From positions 1 through 36,935 of the forward strand of contig JAFGAF010000444.1 of assembly GCA_016933815.1 (NCBI GenBank): a stretch of DNA of 36,935 nt, written 5' to 3'. The stretch comes from Prolixibacteraceae bacterium. Lineage in GTDB: Bacteria > Bacteroidota > Bacteroidia > Bacteroidales > Prolixibacteraceae. The notes below the pieces were generated by a model. It was not told the origin of the DNA. It made no database searches and was given only the letters and a program-made list of their open reading frames with translations. Below are positions 17,545-27,022 of the stretch, piece by piece (within the stretch, counting starts at the first letter, position 1; every line of letters begins with the position of its first letter). The position numbers were made by a program, and so were the translations under genes.

Positions 17545-19596
17545 ATGAGCTTTATATTTCCTTCGTTTTTGTGGGCTTTATTGCTGATAGCAATTCCGAT
17601 TATAATTCACTTATTAAATTTGAGAAAACACCAAACCGTGTATTTCTCGAATGTTAACCTGCTAAAAATTGTACGCAAGGAAACAAAACGCAAATCGAAA
17701 CTCAAACAATACCTCATACTTGCCAGCCGCATATTAATGATAAGTGCAATTGTTCTGGCTTTTTCCAAGCCCTACATACCCAAAGGCGAAAGCGAAAAGC
17801 AAATGGCCAATAACATAGTTGCCATTTATATAGACAACTCGTACAGTATGAACGCCGAAGGGCTCGAAGGACGGGCAATTGAAAGCGCACGCGAAAGGGC
17901 CTATGCAATTGTAAACGGCAGTAGGCCCGACACAAAATTTGCATTACTCACCAATTCGCTCAGTGAATTCCAGAACAGATTTTTTTCAAAATCGGAAATA
18001 CTACGACTGATTGCCGATGTTGATGTAAGCCATAATTTTGTTGAACTAAGCACCATACAACGCCGTATTGTTAACCTTAGCGAAAACTTTCTACTCGAAA
18101 CGAACAGAACAGCTTATATTATCTCCGATTTTCAGAAACACACAACCGATCTGCAAAACGCGGTACCCGATTCTACAGTAACTTACAATTTTGTTACAGT
18201 GCCTACCGGTAAAATTGCTAACCTGTTCATCGATACTTGCTGGTTTGACACACCTACTCATCACCTGAACCAACTTGAAACCATCAACGTAAAAATAGCA
18301 AACAAGTCCGATCAGGATTACTTCCAAGTACCTGTAAACTTGTTTATTAACGACACACTAAAATCATTGGCATCGATTGATATTGTTTCGGACGAAGAAA
18401 AAACAATTGAGCTTCAGTTTGCCAACCAAAGTGCAGGCATACAAAGCGGCCGTGTTGAAATTACCGACTACCCTATTACCCACGATAACATTATTTATTT
18501 TGCTTTCGAAGTTAAAGAAAAGCAAAAAGCACTGTTGGTTCAACTGGCAAATAACAAGTTGAGCAATAACATGAAAGCAATGTTTGCTACAGACAACTTT
18601 GTTGAACTCGATATTGAAAGGGCTGACAGACTTCAAATAAGCACCTTAAGCAACTATTCAACCATTTTTATTAACGAATTGCACGACTTAAGCACCGGAT
18701 TGAGCGATGAACTGACAAAATTTGCTCTAAACGGCGGCACCTTGGTGCTAATTCCGGCACAAAACATTGATACAAACAGCTACAACTACCTCTTAAACAA
18801 ATTAAAAACCAATACTATTTCCACCATCGACACCATTCAGCTCCCCATCGACAATGTTATTTACACAAATAAACTTTACGAGGGCGTTTTTAAAGAAGAA
18901 AACCAAGAAGTTGCATTACCCGATATTAAATTGCGCTACCGTTTTAATATTGATCAGCAATTGATCGACAATACAATTTTATCTTTTGCAGATAAGTCAA
19001 AAGCTTTATCGTCGATAACCGTCGAAAACGGAATGGCTTATATTTTCAGCTTCCCGCTTTCATTTGATAAAAATCAGTTCATCGACCATTTGCTGTTCAT
19101 GCCCACCTTTTACAACATGGCTCTGCAATCGTCTTATTTTCAAAAACTTTACCACACAATCGGAACCGATCATGTTGTTGACCTTAAAACAAGCGACAAA
19201 CTTAGCTCTCAAAACATTTACCTTAGGAACCAACAAACAGGCATAGAACTATTGCCCAATATTATCCAACAAAGGGGTACAATAACCCGAATGTTAGTAA
19301 ATGGCGACCTCGATGCAGGTTTTTATTCCGTTCTTTCAAACAATACAGTAATTGGCAAGTTAGCATTCAACTACATGCTAAAAGAATCGGAATTAAGTTA
19401 TTACACCCCCGATGACTTACTGAAAATGGCCAACGATGCCCAAATTGAAAAAATTAACCTAATTGAAACAAACATCGAAAACATGGCAACAAAAATCGAT
19501 GAAATTGACAATGGCATTCAATTATGGCGCATGCTTATCCTCCTGGCCTTTGTGTTACTAATAAGCGAAGCGCTCATCATCAGGTTCTGGAAATAA
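17545..19596 (+). CDS. BatA-domain / von Willebrand factor A-like membrane protein
   Basis: The 683-residue protein begins with a BatA-type N-terminus: a transmembrane helix at about 7-24 ending in IIIHLLNLRKHQ, the cytoplasmic KRKSKLKQ stretch, and a second helix at about 56-73. A VWA-like domain follows, with the metal-site motif DNSYSM at 97-102 (D-x-S-x-S). The long middle part is probably periplasmic. A final helix (LWRMLILLAFVLLISEALII) sits next to the C-terminus. Such proteins are common in Bacteroidota and are sometimes linked to MoxR ATPases, but no moxR or other bat gene is adjacent. The start at 17545 gives the family N-terminus; an upstream frame extension would begin in the ppdK terminator. 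The exact role is unknown. Confidence 0.85.
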   Translation: MSFIFPSFLWALLLIAIPIIIHLLNLRKHQTVYFSNVNLLKIVRKETKRKSKLKQYLILASRILMISAIVLAFSKPYIPKGESEKQMANNIVAIYIDNSYSMNAEGLEGRAIESARERAYAIVNGSRPDTKFALLTNSLSEFQNRFFSKSEILRLIADVDVSHNFVELSTIQRRIVNLSENFLLETNRTAYIISDFQKHTTDLQNAVPDSTVTYNFVTVPTGKIANLFIDTCWFDTPTHHLNQLETINVKIANKSDQDYFQVPVNLFINDTLKSLASIDIVSDEEKTIELQFANQSAGIQSGRVEITDYPITHDNIIYFAFEVKEKQKALLVQLANNKLSNNMKAMFATDNFVELDIERADRLQISTLSNYSTIFINELHDLSTGLSDELTKFALNGGTLVLIPAQNIDTNSYNYLLNKLKTNTISTIDTIQLPIDNVIYTNKLYEGVFKEENQEVALPDIKLRYRFNIDQQLIDNTILSFADKSKALSSITVENGMAYIFSFPLSFDKNQFIDHLLFMPTFYNMALQSSYFQKLYHTIGTDHVVDLKTSDKLSSQNIYLRNQQTGIELLPNIIQQRGTITRMLVNGDLDAGFYSVLSNNTVIGKLAFNYMLKESELSYYTPDDLLKMANDAQIEKINLIETNIENMATKIDEIDNGIQLWRMLILLAFVLLISEALIIRFWK

Positions 19597-19600
19597 TCAT

Positions 19601-20626
19601 CTATTTTGCTACTGAATTTTCGGCATCAATTTGTGTTAAAAGGCGCTCAAAGTCATATTCCGAAACAATACGGTGTTTTTTGGTATTGAAAACTTTTTTA
19701 ACAGGTATTTTATTATTCACCTTTATTCTTAAATCGAAAAAATCGGATAAAGGCTGACCATTTGATGTTTGCGTAGGCATTAATAAGCCAACAGCTTTTT
19801 GTGTGACAGGATATTCGGGCAATAAAACAGGCGTAATATAATCGAAGGTAGGTATTTCGCGTTTTAATAAAATCTTCTTATTAGGATAACGATACTGCCT
19901 GGTCCACCACAAATTATGTACAGCTTCCATTGCCTGGCGGGTTTCATCGGCGGTTTCAACAGCCTGTAAAGTATCAAGTAACATGGTAATATTACGGGTC
20001 ATAGCCTCGTTGTAAGGCAAATCGCTTTCTACTGATTTCATGCCCAAAAGTATTCCCAAACGGTTCGAATAATCATCTTCGGGCGAAAAAGCCGAATACC
20101 TTTCGGCAATAAGAGGGATACTGGAAGCGCCGTACCAGGTTGCAATTTCGTGCCAAAGCGATAAATAATAAGTAATATTACCGGCCAATAAAGCCGCTTC
20201 GTTGAGAGAGAAATCGGCAGGTATATCAAGCTTCAGTTTTTTAACTCCGGCCTCGTAACCTAACTTAATTTCTGTTTTTTGCCCTCTGTTTTCAATAATT
20301 GTTTGGTACAAAAAAGCAGTCCAATCGGCCTGGTCGCGCAAGTGTCCTAAATCGACAAAACCACCCCGCTGAGTATATATAATGCCATTCCCCTCGGTAT
20401 TAACACCTAAGTATTTATGCCGGCCTACATCAACTTTTCCGGCTACTTCGCCAATTCGATAAAACGGAATTCCCCAAACACCAACATTATAACCAAATGA
20501 GCAACAAGTACGAATAATACGTGGCGGACATTTATAAAGTTTCTTGCCAGTTTCGGAACGAGCAGAAACAGCTACACCAATCAGAAACAAGCAGATAATG
20601 AGAAAATGCCAATTTTTCAGCTTCAT
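19601..20626 (-). CDS. Exported DUF4056-like protein
   Basis: This 341-residue protein starts with a signal peptide (MKLKNWHFLIICLFLIGVAV, then SARSE). Its conserved-looking blocks are RTCCSFG (39-45), GGFVDLGHLRDQADW (88-102) and LWHEIATWYG (157-166), which I associate with the DUF4056 family. H159, E160 and the histidine and aspartates of the GGFVDLGHLRD block could form a metal or catalytic site, but that is inference. The start at 20626 is chosen because it gives a clean signal peptide and a -7 box lies 25-32 bases upstream; a longer frame to 20683 would begin upstream of that box. Its 3' end is four bases from the convergent BatA-domain gene. Family assignment is from memory of motifs. 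Confidence 0.7.
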   Translation of the reverse strand: MKLKNWHFLIICLFLIGVAVSARSETGKKLYKCPPRIIRTCCSFGYNVGVWGIPFYRIGEVAGKVDVGRHKYLGVNTEGNGIIYTQRGGFVDLGHLRDQADWTAFLYQTIIENRGQKTEIKLGYEAGVKKLKLDIPADFSLNEAALLAGNITYYLSLWHEIATWYGASSIPLIAERYSAFSPEDDYSNRLGILLGMKSVESDLPYNEAMTRNITMLLDTLQAVETADETRQAMEAVHNLWWTRQYRYPNKKILLKREIPTFDYITPVLLPEYPVTQKAVGLLMPTQTSNGQPLSDFFDLRIKVNNKIPVKKVFNTKKHRIVSEYDFERLLTQIDAENSVAK

Positions 20627-20650
20627 ACAACTACGAATTAAATACAGGTG

Positions 20651-20658
20651 CAAAATTA
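20651..20658 (-). promoter_or_regulatory. Probable -7 box of the DUF4056-like gene
   Basis: The minus strand reads TAATTTTG, an exact match to TAnnTTTG, 24 bases upstream of the ATG at 20626. A matching -33 element is not evident. Confidence 0.45.
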
Positions 20659-20752
20659 AATTTTTTAAGCAGAAAGAAGTCATTGATGATTATCATGGAA
20701 GCGAAGATAAATTTTTTCGATATTAAGCCTTGAATTTTTAAAAGCTTTTACC

Positions 20753-21961
20753 ATGAATACGAATGAATATATTGCTCGCGAAGCACATTATGGTGCGCAC
20801 AACTATCACCCGCTACCTGTAGTCTTAGAAAAAGGTGAAGGTGTTTTTGTGTGGGATGTAGAAGGGAAAAAATACTTCGATTTTTTATCGGCATATTCGG
20901 CAGTAAACCAAGGGCACTGCCATCCGCGGCTGGTTAAAGCCTTGAGCGAACAAGCATCGAAACTGGCATTAACCTCGCGCGCCTTTTACAGCAACAAACT
21001 TGGCGAGTGGGAAGAATTTATGCATCATTTTTTTGGATACGACAAAATGTTGCCCATGAACTCGGGAGCCGAAGGAGTAGAAACAGCTTTAAAGTTGGCA
21101 CGCAAATGGGCTTACAAGGTTAAAGGCATTGCACGCGAAAAAGCAAAAATAGTAGTATGTAACGGTAATTTCCACGGGCGCACCATCACAATTGTATCCA
21201 TGTCGAGCGACCCCGATGCCTACAACGAATATGGTCCCTATACACCTGGCTTTATTAACATCCCATACAACGATGTTGTAGCACTTGAGCAAGCCCTGTC
21301 GGATCCCGATGTGGCAGCATTTTTAACTGAACCCATACAAGCCGAAGCCGGTGTTTTTGTCCCCGAAGACGGATTTTTAAAAGCCGCACGCGAATTATGC
21401 GATCAGTACAACGTGCTGCTTATTGCCGACGAAATACAAACAGGCATTGCCCGAACCGGCAAAATGCTGGCCGTTGACCACGAAAACGTACGCCCCGACA
21501 TTCTCATATTGGGCAAAGCCATTTCGGGCGGCATGTACCCCATTTCGTGCGTATTGGCCAATAACGAAATAATGCTCACCATAAAACCCGGCGAACATGG
21601 ATCGACCTATGGAGGAAATCCTATTGCTGCTGCAGTTGCCATGGAAGCCCTTCAGATAATAAAAGATGAAAAACTGGAAGAAAACTCCAGTAAAATGGGT
21701 GAATTGTTCCGCAACGAAATGAGCAAGTTCGACTCACCTTTTATTGCCGAAGTTAGGGGCAAAGGTTTGTTAAACGCAATTACCATTAATCCCAACAACG
21801 GCAAAGAAGCATGGGATGTGTGTTTAGCAATGAAAGACGAAGGCGTAATAGCAAAACCTACACACGGAAACATCATCAGGTTTACACCTCCGTTAACTAT
21901 CAATAAAGATCAAATGCTCGATGCCATAGAACGAATTAAAAAAGCAATGAAAAAGTTTTAG
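20753..21961 (+). CDS. rocD: Ornithine aminotransferase
   Basis: Ornithine aminotransferase is a PLP enzyme that converts ornithine and 2-oxoglutarate to glutamate semialdehyde and glutamate, linking arginine and proline metabolism. The 402-residue protein has the family N-terminus ([20 protein letters not shown]), the phosphate-binding [16 protein letters not shown], the PLP-ring aspartate in [13 protein letters not shown] and the Schiff-base lysine K255 in [22 protein letters not shown] follows as expected. Length and motifs match class-III ornithine aminotransferases rather than acetylornithine enzymes, chiefly by the [10 protein letters not shown] and [14 protein letters not shown] segments. 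It faces the flavoprotein gene, and the two stop codons overlap in TTAG. Confidence 0.95.
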   Translation: MNTNEYIAREAHYGAHNYHPLPVVLEKGEGVFVWDVEGKKYFDFLSAYSAVNQGHCHPRLVKALSEQASKLALTSRAFYSNKLGEWEEFMHHFFGYDKMLPMNSGAEGVETALKLARKWAYKVKGIAREKAKIVVCNGNFHGRTITIVSMSSDPDAYNEYGPYTPGFINIPYNDVVALEQALSDPDVAAFLTEPIQAEAGVFVPEDGFLKAARELCDQYNVLLIADEIQTGIARTGKMLAVDHENVRPDILILGKAISGGMYPISCVLANNEIMLTIKPGEHGSTYGGNPIAAAVAMEALQIIKDEKLEENSSKMGELFRNEMSKFDSPFIAEVRGKGLLNAITINPNNGKEAWDVCLAMKDEGVIAKPTHGNIIRFTPPLTINKDQMLDAIERIKKAMKKF

Positions 21962-22644
21962 AAATATACTTCGGAATGAATATTCTCAACCGAGATACCT
22001 TTATCGGTGAGAATATCGTAAACTTCAAAAATCATATCACAATTGCCGCACAAATATGCTTGTGTATCTTGCGGCAATTGTTGTTTTCTTAAATAATCGC
22101 TTACCCTGCCATTAAAATCTCCGCTATTTTCGCGCGAAGTGCAAAGCACGTATTTACCTGAGGAATAAGCACTGCTTTCGTAAGCGTCAACCTTACTCTT
22201 CACCCCATGCACCAACTGATAATTAGCTAATTGACCGCTTTTCACAATAGAATGAAATGGCGAAATTCCCGAACCACTTGCCACAAACAATCGAAAAGAA
22301 CTGTCATCAGAAATGTTATTAGCAAAAGAACCCATTGGCCCGTTCACCCGCAGAATATCGCCAGCCTTCAGCTTTCTGAGCCTTTTGCTCACAATTCCGT
22401 TTTCAACTTCTTTTACCAATATTTCGAGATATGGATCGTCAACGGCACTGTAAATAGAATATTCGCGAGCCTGTTGATCGTTTTCCACACCAACCGATAC
22501 ATATTGCCCCGGGGTAAATTGTAAATGCTTACGATCGAAACGAACAATAAAGGCGGTAGGACTCAACATGCGCACATGATGAACTTTATAAGAATTCATT
22601 TGGCCATTATTTGTATTTGGTTTTATGACAGATAAATTGTTCAT
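21958..22644 (-). CDS. Ferredoxin-NADP reductase-like FAD/NAD(P)-binding oxidoreductase
   Basis: The 228-residue protein has the two-domain ferredoxin-reductase fold without an iron-sulfur domain. The FAD-binding barrel carries [10 protein letters not shown] and REYSIYS (the RxYS flavin motif). The nucleotide-binding domain has [21 protein letters not shown], and a C-terminal EVYF with the terminal aromatic residue near the flavin. It would transfer electrons between NAD(P)H and a small carrier such as ferredoxin or flavodoxin in the cytoplasm; the partner is unknown. It is a single gene, divergent from the LiaF-like operon and convergent with rocD, so neither neighbour indicates its pathway. 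Confidence 0.88.
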   Translation of the reverse strand: MNNLSVIKPNTNNGQMNSYKVHHVRMLSPTAFIVRFDRKHLQFTPGQYVSVGVENDQQAREYSIYSAVDDPYLEILVKEVENGIVSKRLRKLKAGDILRVNGPMGSFANNISDDSSFRLFVASGSGISPFHSIVKSGQLANYQLVHGVKSKVDAYESSAYSSGKYVLCTSRENSGDFNGRVSDYLRKQQLPQDTQAYLCGNCDMIFEVYDILTDKGISVENIHSEVYF

Positions 22645-22740
22645 TTAAAAAAAATAAAAAAATACAATGGCATCAAAACATCTTTCGAATGAAAAAGTTT
22701 GCCATTAACCGACTAATAAAGGCAGTTTATCGAACAAACG

Positions 22741-22771
22741 ATTGCCACAAATAAATATAGGATTATTTTTG
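22741..22771 (+). promoter_or_regulatory. Probable promoter of the LiaF-LytS-LytTR operon
   Basis: ATTG at 22741-22744 (three of four matches to TTTG), a 19-base spacer and TATTTTTG at 22764-22771 form a good Bacteroidota promoter. The start codon is at 22792. Confidence 0.6.
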
Positions 22772-22791
22772 AGGCATAAAATTCATTCATT

Positions 22792-23532
22792 ATGGAAAAG
22801 AAAAACATAGTTAACGGACGCAGGTTCTTTTTTGGGTTTATTTTATTGTTAATTGGGGTAGCAATGATTTTGGGGCGTTCGGGGATACTGGATTACGAAA
22901 TCTATGATTTTCTGATGTCGTGGAAAATGTTATTGGTAGCCATAGGTGCTTATGTATTTATAAGTGGCAACCGTGGTGCCGGTATAATTGTTATGGGCTT
23001 GGGTGCATTTTTTATGCTCCCCGATATATTTCGCGATTATCATCAGATCAAACGATATTTTTGGCCATCGATAATCCTCTTGGTTGGTTTAGCAGTAATG
23101 TTTGGTGACCGAAAAAAAAAGCACTTCAGTAAAGACCATTACCGGCGATTTACCGAAAGTATACCCAATGCCAACAGCGATTATTTCGACGAAACCATCA
23201 TTTTTGGCGGAAGAGAAATCAACATGTCATCGTCGGCATTAATTGGAGGGCGTTCAACGGCAATTTTCGGAGGTATGGAAATAGATTTACGTCAGTGCCA
23301 AATTTCGCCCGAAGGTTGCAAAATAGATCTTACAACCATGTTTGGGGGCAACGTAGTAAAGGTACCCAACGATTGGACCATTTTAAACAAAGTTACTACC
23401 ATTTTTGGAGGCTACAGCGATTTGCGTATCAAAGACCCGTCGTACGCCCCAAACCCTGCAAAAACAATAATACTTACAGGTGTTTGCATATTTGGTGGAA
23501 CAGAAGTTAGAAACTACGACAAAGCACATTAA
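22792..23532 (+). CDS. LiaF-like transmembrane envelope-stress protein
   Basis: The 246-residue protein has an N-terminal block of four short membrane helices at about residues 11-100 (FFFGFILLLIGVAMILGRSG, then MLLVAIGAYVFISG, GIIVMGLGAFFMLPDIF and IILLVGLAVMFGD). A soluble C-terminal beta-helix-like domain follows with repeated IFGG motifs (TIIFGGREI, TAIFGGMEI, TTMFGGNVV, TTIFGGYSD, VCIFGGTEV). This layout matches LiaF/cell-wall-active-antibiotic-response proteins, which in other bacteria hold a partner sensor kinase inactive until the envelope is damaged. It is the first gene of an operon with a LytS-type kinase 11 bases downstream. A role in tuning that kinase is a strong inference from context, not proof. 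Confidence 0.85.
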   Translation: MEKKNIVNGRRFFFGFILLLIGVAMILGRSGILDYEIYDFLMSWKMLLVAIGAYVFISGNRGAGIIVMGLGAFFMLPDIFRDYHQIKRYFWPSIILLVGLAVMFGDRKKKHFSKDHYRRFTESIPNANSDYFDETIIFGGREINMSSSALIGGRSTAIFGGMEIDLRQCQISPEGCKIDLTTMFGGNVVKVPNDWTILNKVTTIFGGYSDLRIKDPSYAPNPAKTIILTGVCIFGGTEVRNYDKAH

Positions 23533-23543
23533 TACACTGAACA

Positions 23544-24602
23544 ATGAAGCACCCTTTTCTCAAAAGCCCGTTACTGATAGTTTGGTACCTTGTTTTTTGG
23601 ATCATTTTATCGGCAATACAGTTCTTTCTTGAACGAAACATTTTTGAGTTAAGCTTAGCCGTTACATTGGTCGATGTAATTATATCGAATACCATTTTTG
23701 CCATTTTGGGAATAGGAATTTGGTACGTAGTACTTGGCAGCAACGACGAAAACAAAAGTCAGCTGTATGTAGTTGGTTACCACCTGTTCGCAATGGCATT
23801 TTTGGTTTCGTTTTGGATGTGGCTCACCAATCAGATCGATATTGCCTTGTTCGATGCCGATACGATTAAAGAACACATGAAAAAAGTTATACCGAGCAAA
23901 GCTGGACTTGGTGCCTTAATCTACTTGCTCATTGCAATATTGTATTACACCTTTATTTATTCGAGCCGTTTGCAGGATAAGCTTAAAGAAGAAGCCAAAC
24001 TGAAGGAATTGGTTACGCAAACACAGCTTAACGAGCTAAAATCGCAAATCAATCCACACTTTTTATTTAACAGTTTAAATTCGGTATCGTACCTAACCAT
24101 TACCGAACCCGAAAAAGCGCAGGAAATGGTTATTAAATTATCGTCGTTTTTACGCTATTCACTCAAACACAAACAAAATCAATTGGTTACCTTATCGCAG
24201 GAAATAGAACACATAAAATTATATCTCGAAATTGAAAAGGTACGATTTGGCGATAAACTACATGCAACTTTCGATATCGAAGAGTGCAAAAATTGCAGTA
24301 TCCCAAACATGATATTGCAGCCACTTTACGAGAATGCCATTAAGTACGGTGTTTACGAAACAACCAGTCAGGTTATAATTTCAACAACAGCAAAAAAAGA
24401 AAAAGATTTGTTAATTTTTACCATAACTAATAATTACGACAGCGATGCAACCGTTAAAAAAGGCGAAGGCATAGGGCTTTTTAATATCAGGCGCCGCTTG
24501 GGATTAGTTTATGGAAATACAACTTTATTGAGCATAAAAAACGAGAATCAGATATTTACTGTAACTTTGGAAATACCACAAAACAAGAAGTACCATGAGT
24601 GA
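23544..24602 (+). CDS. LytS/YehU-type sensor histidine kinase
   Basis: The 352-residue protein has four predicted membrane helices in its first 140 residues, a short coiled linker (QDKLKEEAKLKELVTQTQLN), and a His_kinase-type domain with QINPHFLFNSLNSVSYL, where H172 is the likely phosphorylated histidine. The ATP-binding part follows with LQPLYENAIKYGV (N box) and GEGIGLFNIRRRL (G box). No large extracytoplasmic sensor domain is visible, which suggests it senses membrane changes or a partner such as the LiaF-like protein just upstream. It overlaps the response-regulator gene by eight bases, so the pair is almost certainly one two-component system. Confidence 0.94.
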   Translation: MKHPFLKSPLLIVWYLVFWIILSAIQFFLERNIFELSLAVTLVDVIISNTIFAILGIGIWYVVLGSNDENKSQLYVVGYHLFAMAFLVSFWMWLTNQIDIALFDADTIKEHMKKVIPSKAGLGALIYLLIAILYYTFIYSSRLQDKLKEEAKLKELVTQTQLNELKSQINPHFLFNSLNSVSYLTITEPEKAQEMVIKLSSFLRYSLKHKQNQLVTLSQEIEHIKLYLEIEKVRFGDKLHATFDIEECKNCSIPNMILQPLYENAIKYGVYETTSQVIISTTAKKEKDLLIFTITNNYDSDATVKKGEGIGLFNIRRRLGLVYGNTTLLSIKNENQIFTVTLEIPQNKKYHE

Positions 24603-25347
24603 TAAAATTACATGCATTATTATTGAAGATGAGGCTCTTGCCAGAAACTTACTCAAAAAATACCTGACCGATCACGATCAAATTGAACTTATTGACGAGT
24701 GCGAAAACGGTTTCGACGGGCTAAAGGCTATTAACGAAAAGAAACCGCAATTGGTATTCCTCGATGTTCAAATGCCAAAGTTAACCGGCTTCGAAATGCT
24801 TGAATTGCTCGAGCACCGTCCCGAAATCATCTTCACAACGGCTTACAACCAATACGCCATAAAAGCTTTCGAACAACATGCAGTCGATTATTTATTGAAA
24901 CCATTTCCGAAAGACAGGTTGTTTTTGGCAATTGATCGCGCCATTGAAAAAATAAGAACCAACACTCAAGGCGAAACGCCTATCGACAAACTAACCGAAG
25001 AACCGGAATCGGAGTATATCGAAAGGGTTGTTGTAAAAGATAAGAGCAAAATCCACATTATTCCGGTTGAACAAGTACGCTACATTGAATCGCTCGACGA
25101 TTATGTGATGATTTACAACAAAGACCGCAGATTTGTGAAACAAAAAACCATGAAATATTTCGAAAACAACCTTAATCCAAAAGAGTTTGTGCGAATTCAC
25201 CGTTCATACATTGTAAAGGTTGATGAAATAGCAGAAATTCAGCAATACGAGAAAGAAGCTCATATAGTGATTATGAAAAACGATCACACCAAATTAAAGG
25301 TAAGCAAAACAGGGTATAAAAATTTGAAAGAAGCGCTTAACTTCTAA
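24595..25347 (+). CDS. LytTR-family response regulator
   Basis: This 250-residue cytoplasmic regulator pairs with the upstream LytS-type kinase. The receiver domain at about 5-120 has the acidic pair E11-D12 in IIEDEALAR, the phospho-acceptor D57 in VFLDVQMPKLTGFE, the threonine in IIFTTAYNQYA and the lysine in YLLKPFPKDR. The LytTR DNA-binding domain occupies about 145-250 (IHIIPVEQVRYIESLDDYVM, then KEFVRIHRSYIVKVDEI). Phosphorylation should alter DNA binding at target promoters, which cannot be identified here. The start overlaps the kinase gene by eight bases. A bidirectional terminator follows. Confidence 0.95.
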   Translation: MSDKITCIIIEDEALARNLLKKYLTDHDQIELIDECENGFDGLKAINEKKPQLVFLDVQMPKLTGFEMLELLEHRPEIIFTTAYNQYAIKAFEQHAVDYLLKPFPKDRLFLAIDRAIEKIRTNTQGETPIDKLTEEPESEYIERVVVKDKSKIHIIPVEQVRYIESLDDYVMIYNKDRRFVKQKTMKYFENNLNPKEFVRIHRSYIVKVDEIAEIQQYEKEAHIVIMKNDHTKLKVSKTGYKNLKEALNF

Positions 25348-25368
25348 AGCATCAAAAGTTTACAAAAC

Positions 25369-25402
25369 AAAAAAAGGTTAACCACATGGCTAACCTTTTA
25401 TT
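25369..25402. terminator. Bidirectional terminator between lytTR and rplQ
   Basis: AAAAGGTTA (25372-25380) pairs with TAACCTTTT (25391-25399), with a possible further CC/GG pairing inside. Seven A precede the stem, giving a strong T run for minus-strand transcripts of the ribosomal operon. TTTTATTGTTTT follows for plus-strand transcripts. It separates two convergent transcription units. Confidence 0.85.
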
Positions 25403-25422
25403 GTTTTATAAAGAAATTCGAT

Positions 25423-26004
25423 CTATTCTTCTTTCTTTTCTGTTTCGTCAGCAGCAGGTGTTTCGTCAGCTACAGGAGCTTCTTCAACTTTAGCTTCTTC
25501 TGCTTTTTCAACAGTTGCTTCAGCTTTCTTTTCATCTTTTACAGGTGCAACGGCGGGTTTTTCTGCTGTTGTTTCAGCTTTTTTCTTACCACCACGACGT
25601 CTGCGCGACGAACCAGCTTTAGCGTCTTTAGCAGCCAGCATGTTTTCATTGAAATCGACCAACTCGATGATACACATTTCGGCGTTATCGCCTAAACGGT
25701 TACCTGTTTTCAGTATACGGGTATATCCTCCGGGACGATCGGCAATTTTAGCCGAAATTTCGCGGAACAATTCCGAAACTGCGTCTTTATTTTGCAAATA
25801 ACTAAAAACAACCCTGCGGCTATGAGTAGTATCTTGCTTCGATTTGGTAATTAATGGTTCAACATACATTTTTAAGGCTTTAGCCTTTGCTACAGTAGTT
25901 GTAATCCTTTTGTGCAGTAAAAGCGAACTGGCCATGTTTGCCAACATAGCTTTACGATGAGCGCTTTTTCTGCCCAAGTGGTTGATTTTCTTATTATGTC
26001 TCAT
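25423..26004 (-). CDS. rplQ: 50S ribosomal protein L17
   Basis: L17 is a large-subunit protein near the peptide exit tunnel. Residues of about 1-125 are the conserved core ([20 protein letters not shown] at the N-terminus; [20 protein letters not shown] further on). Residues of about 130-193 form a low-complexity tail rich in Lys, Glu, Ala and Pro ([11 protein letters not shown], ending DETEKKEE). The tail is absent from E. coli L17 (127 residues) but is usual in Bacteroidota. It is the last gene of the cluster, eight bases... after rpoA by a seven-base gap, and ends just before a terminator, as in the alpha operons of other bacteria. Confidence 0.97.
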   Translation of the reverse strand: MRHNKKINHLGRKSAHRKAMLANMASSLLLHKRITTTVAKAKALKMYVEPLITKSKQDTTHSRRVVFSYLQNKDAVSELFREISAKIADRPGGYTRILKTGNRLGDNAEMCIIELVDFNENMLAAKDAKAGSSRRRRGGKKKAETTAEKPAVAPVKDEKKAEATVEKAEEAKVEEAPVADETPAADETEKKEE

Positions 26005-26011
26005 CGTTATC

Positions 26012-27004
26012 TTATTCCTTGTCTAATTTGTACTTAGTAATATCCATCCCAAAGTTGAGGTTGAGCCCCGAAAGCAAGTCGTCGAGTTCGGTAAGTGATT
26101 TTTTACCGAAGTTACGGAACTTAAGCAGGTCGTTGCGGTTGTACTGCACAAGGTCGCCAAGTGTTTCCACATCGGCAGCTTTTAAGCAGTTAAGCGCACG
26201 AACCGAAAGGTCCATATCAACAAGTTTTGTTTTGAGCATTTGTCTCATGTGCAAAATTTCCTCGTCGAATTCTTCGTTAGCAAATTTCTCGTCCGAATCG
26301 AGAGTGATCTTTTCATCGGAGAACAGCATAAAGTGATAGATAAGGATTTTTGCAGCCTCTTTGAGTGCATCCTTTGGGTGTATCGACCCATCGGTATGGA
26401 TTTCGAGCACCAACTTTTCGTAGTCGGTTTTTTGTTCTACCCTAAAGTTTTCAACTGCGAATTTTACATTCTTGATCGGAGTGTAAATTGAATCGATTGG
26501 AATAACTCCTAATTCCTCTTCGGCTGGTTTATTTTCCGAAGCAGGAACGTAACCACGGCCTTTACCAATGGTAATTTCCATTTGGAGCTTAACAGCAGGC
26601 TCCATTTCGCAAATTACCAGATCGGGATTAAGCACACTGAACCCCGACATGAATTTATTCAAGTCGCCGGCAGTGAATTTATCTTGCCCAGTAATGGTTA
26701 CCGATACTTTTTCGCTGTCGAAATCGTCAATTTCCTTTTTAAACCTTATTTGTTTAAGGTTAAGGATGATTTCGGTAACGTCGTCGATTACACCTTTAAT
26801 AGTGGCAAACTCATGCTCTACCCCTTCAATTTTAATAGTAGTAATTGCATAACCCTCCAACGATGATAACAAAATACGGCGCAGTGCATTACCAATGGTA
26901 ATGCCATAACCAGGTTCGAGCGGACGAAATTCGAATTTACCTACTTTCTCGTCCGATTCGAGCATTATCACTTTGTCGGGTTTTTGAAAAGCTAATATTG
27001 CCAT
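26012..27004 (-). CDS. rpoA: DNA-directed RNA polymerase alpha subunit
   Basis: Alpha dimerises to seed RNA polymerase assembly and contacts promoters and activators through its C-terminal domain. The 330-residue protein has the N-terminal assembly domain ([22 protein letters not shown]) and the linker. The alpha-CTD at about 250-325 has [20 protein letters not shown] and [19 protein letters not shown]. Length and motifs are normal for Bacteroidota. It lies between rpsD and rplQ with short gaps, the standard alpha-operon order, and would be produced from the same transcript as the ribosomal proteins. Confidence 0.98.
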   Translation of the reverse strand: MAILAFQKPDKVIMLESDEKVGKFEFRPLEPGYGITIGNALRRILLSSLEGYAITTIKIEGVEHEFATIKGVIDDVTEIILNLKQIRFKKEIDDFDSEKVSVTITGQDKFTAGDLNKFMSGFSVLNPDLVICEMEPAVKLQMEITIGKGRGYVPASENKPAEEELGVIPIDSIYTPIKNVKFAVENFRVEQKTDYEKLVLEIHTDGSIHPKDALKEAAKILIYHFMLFSDEKITLDSDEKFANEEFDEEILHMRQMLKTKLVDMDLSVRALNCLKAADVETLGDLVQYNRNDLLKFRNFGKKSLTELDDLLSGLNLNFGMDITKYKLDKE

Positions 27005-27022
27005 AGTTTTTTCTATAAGTTA

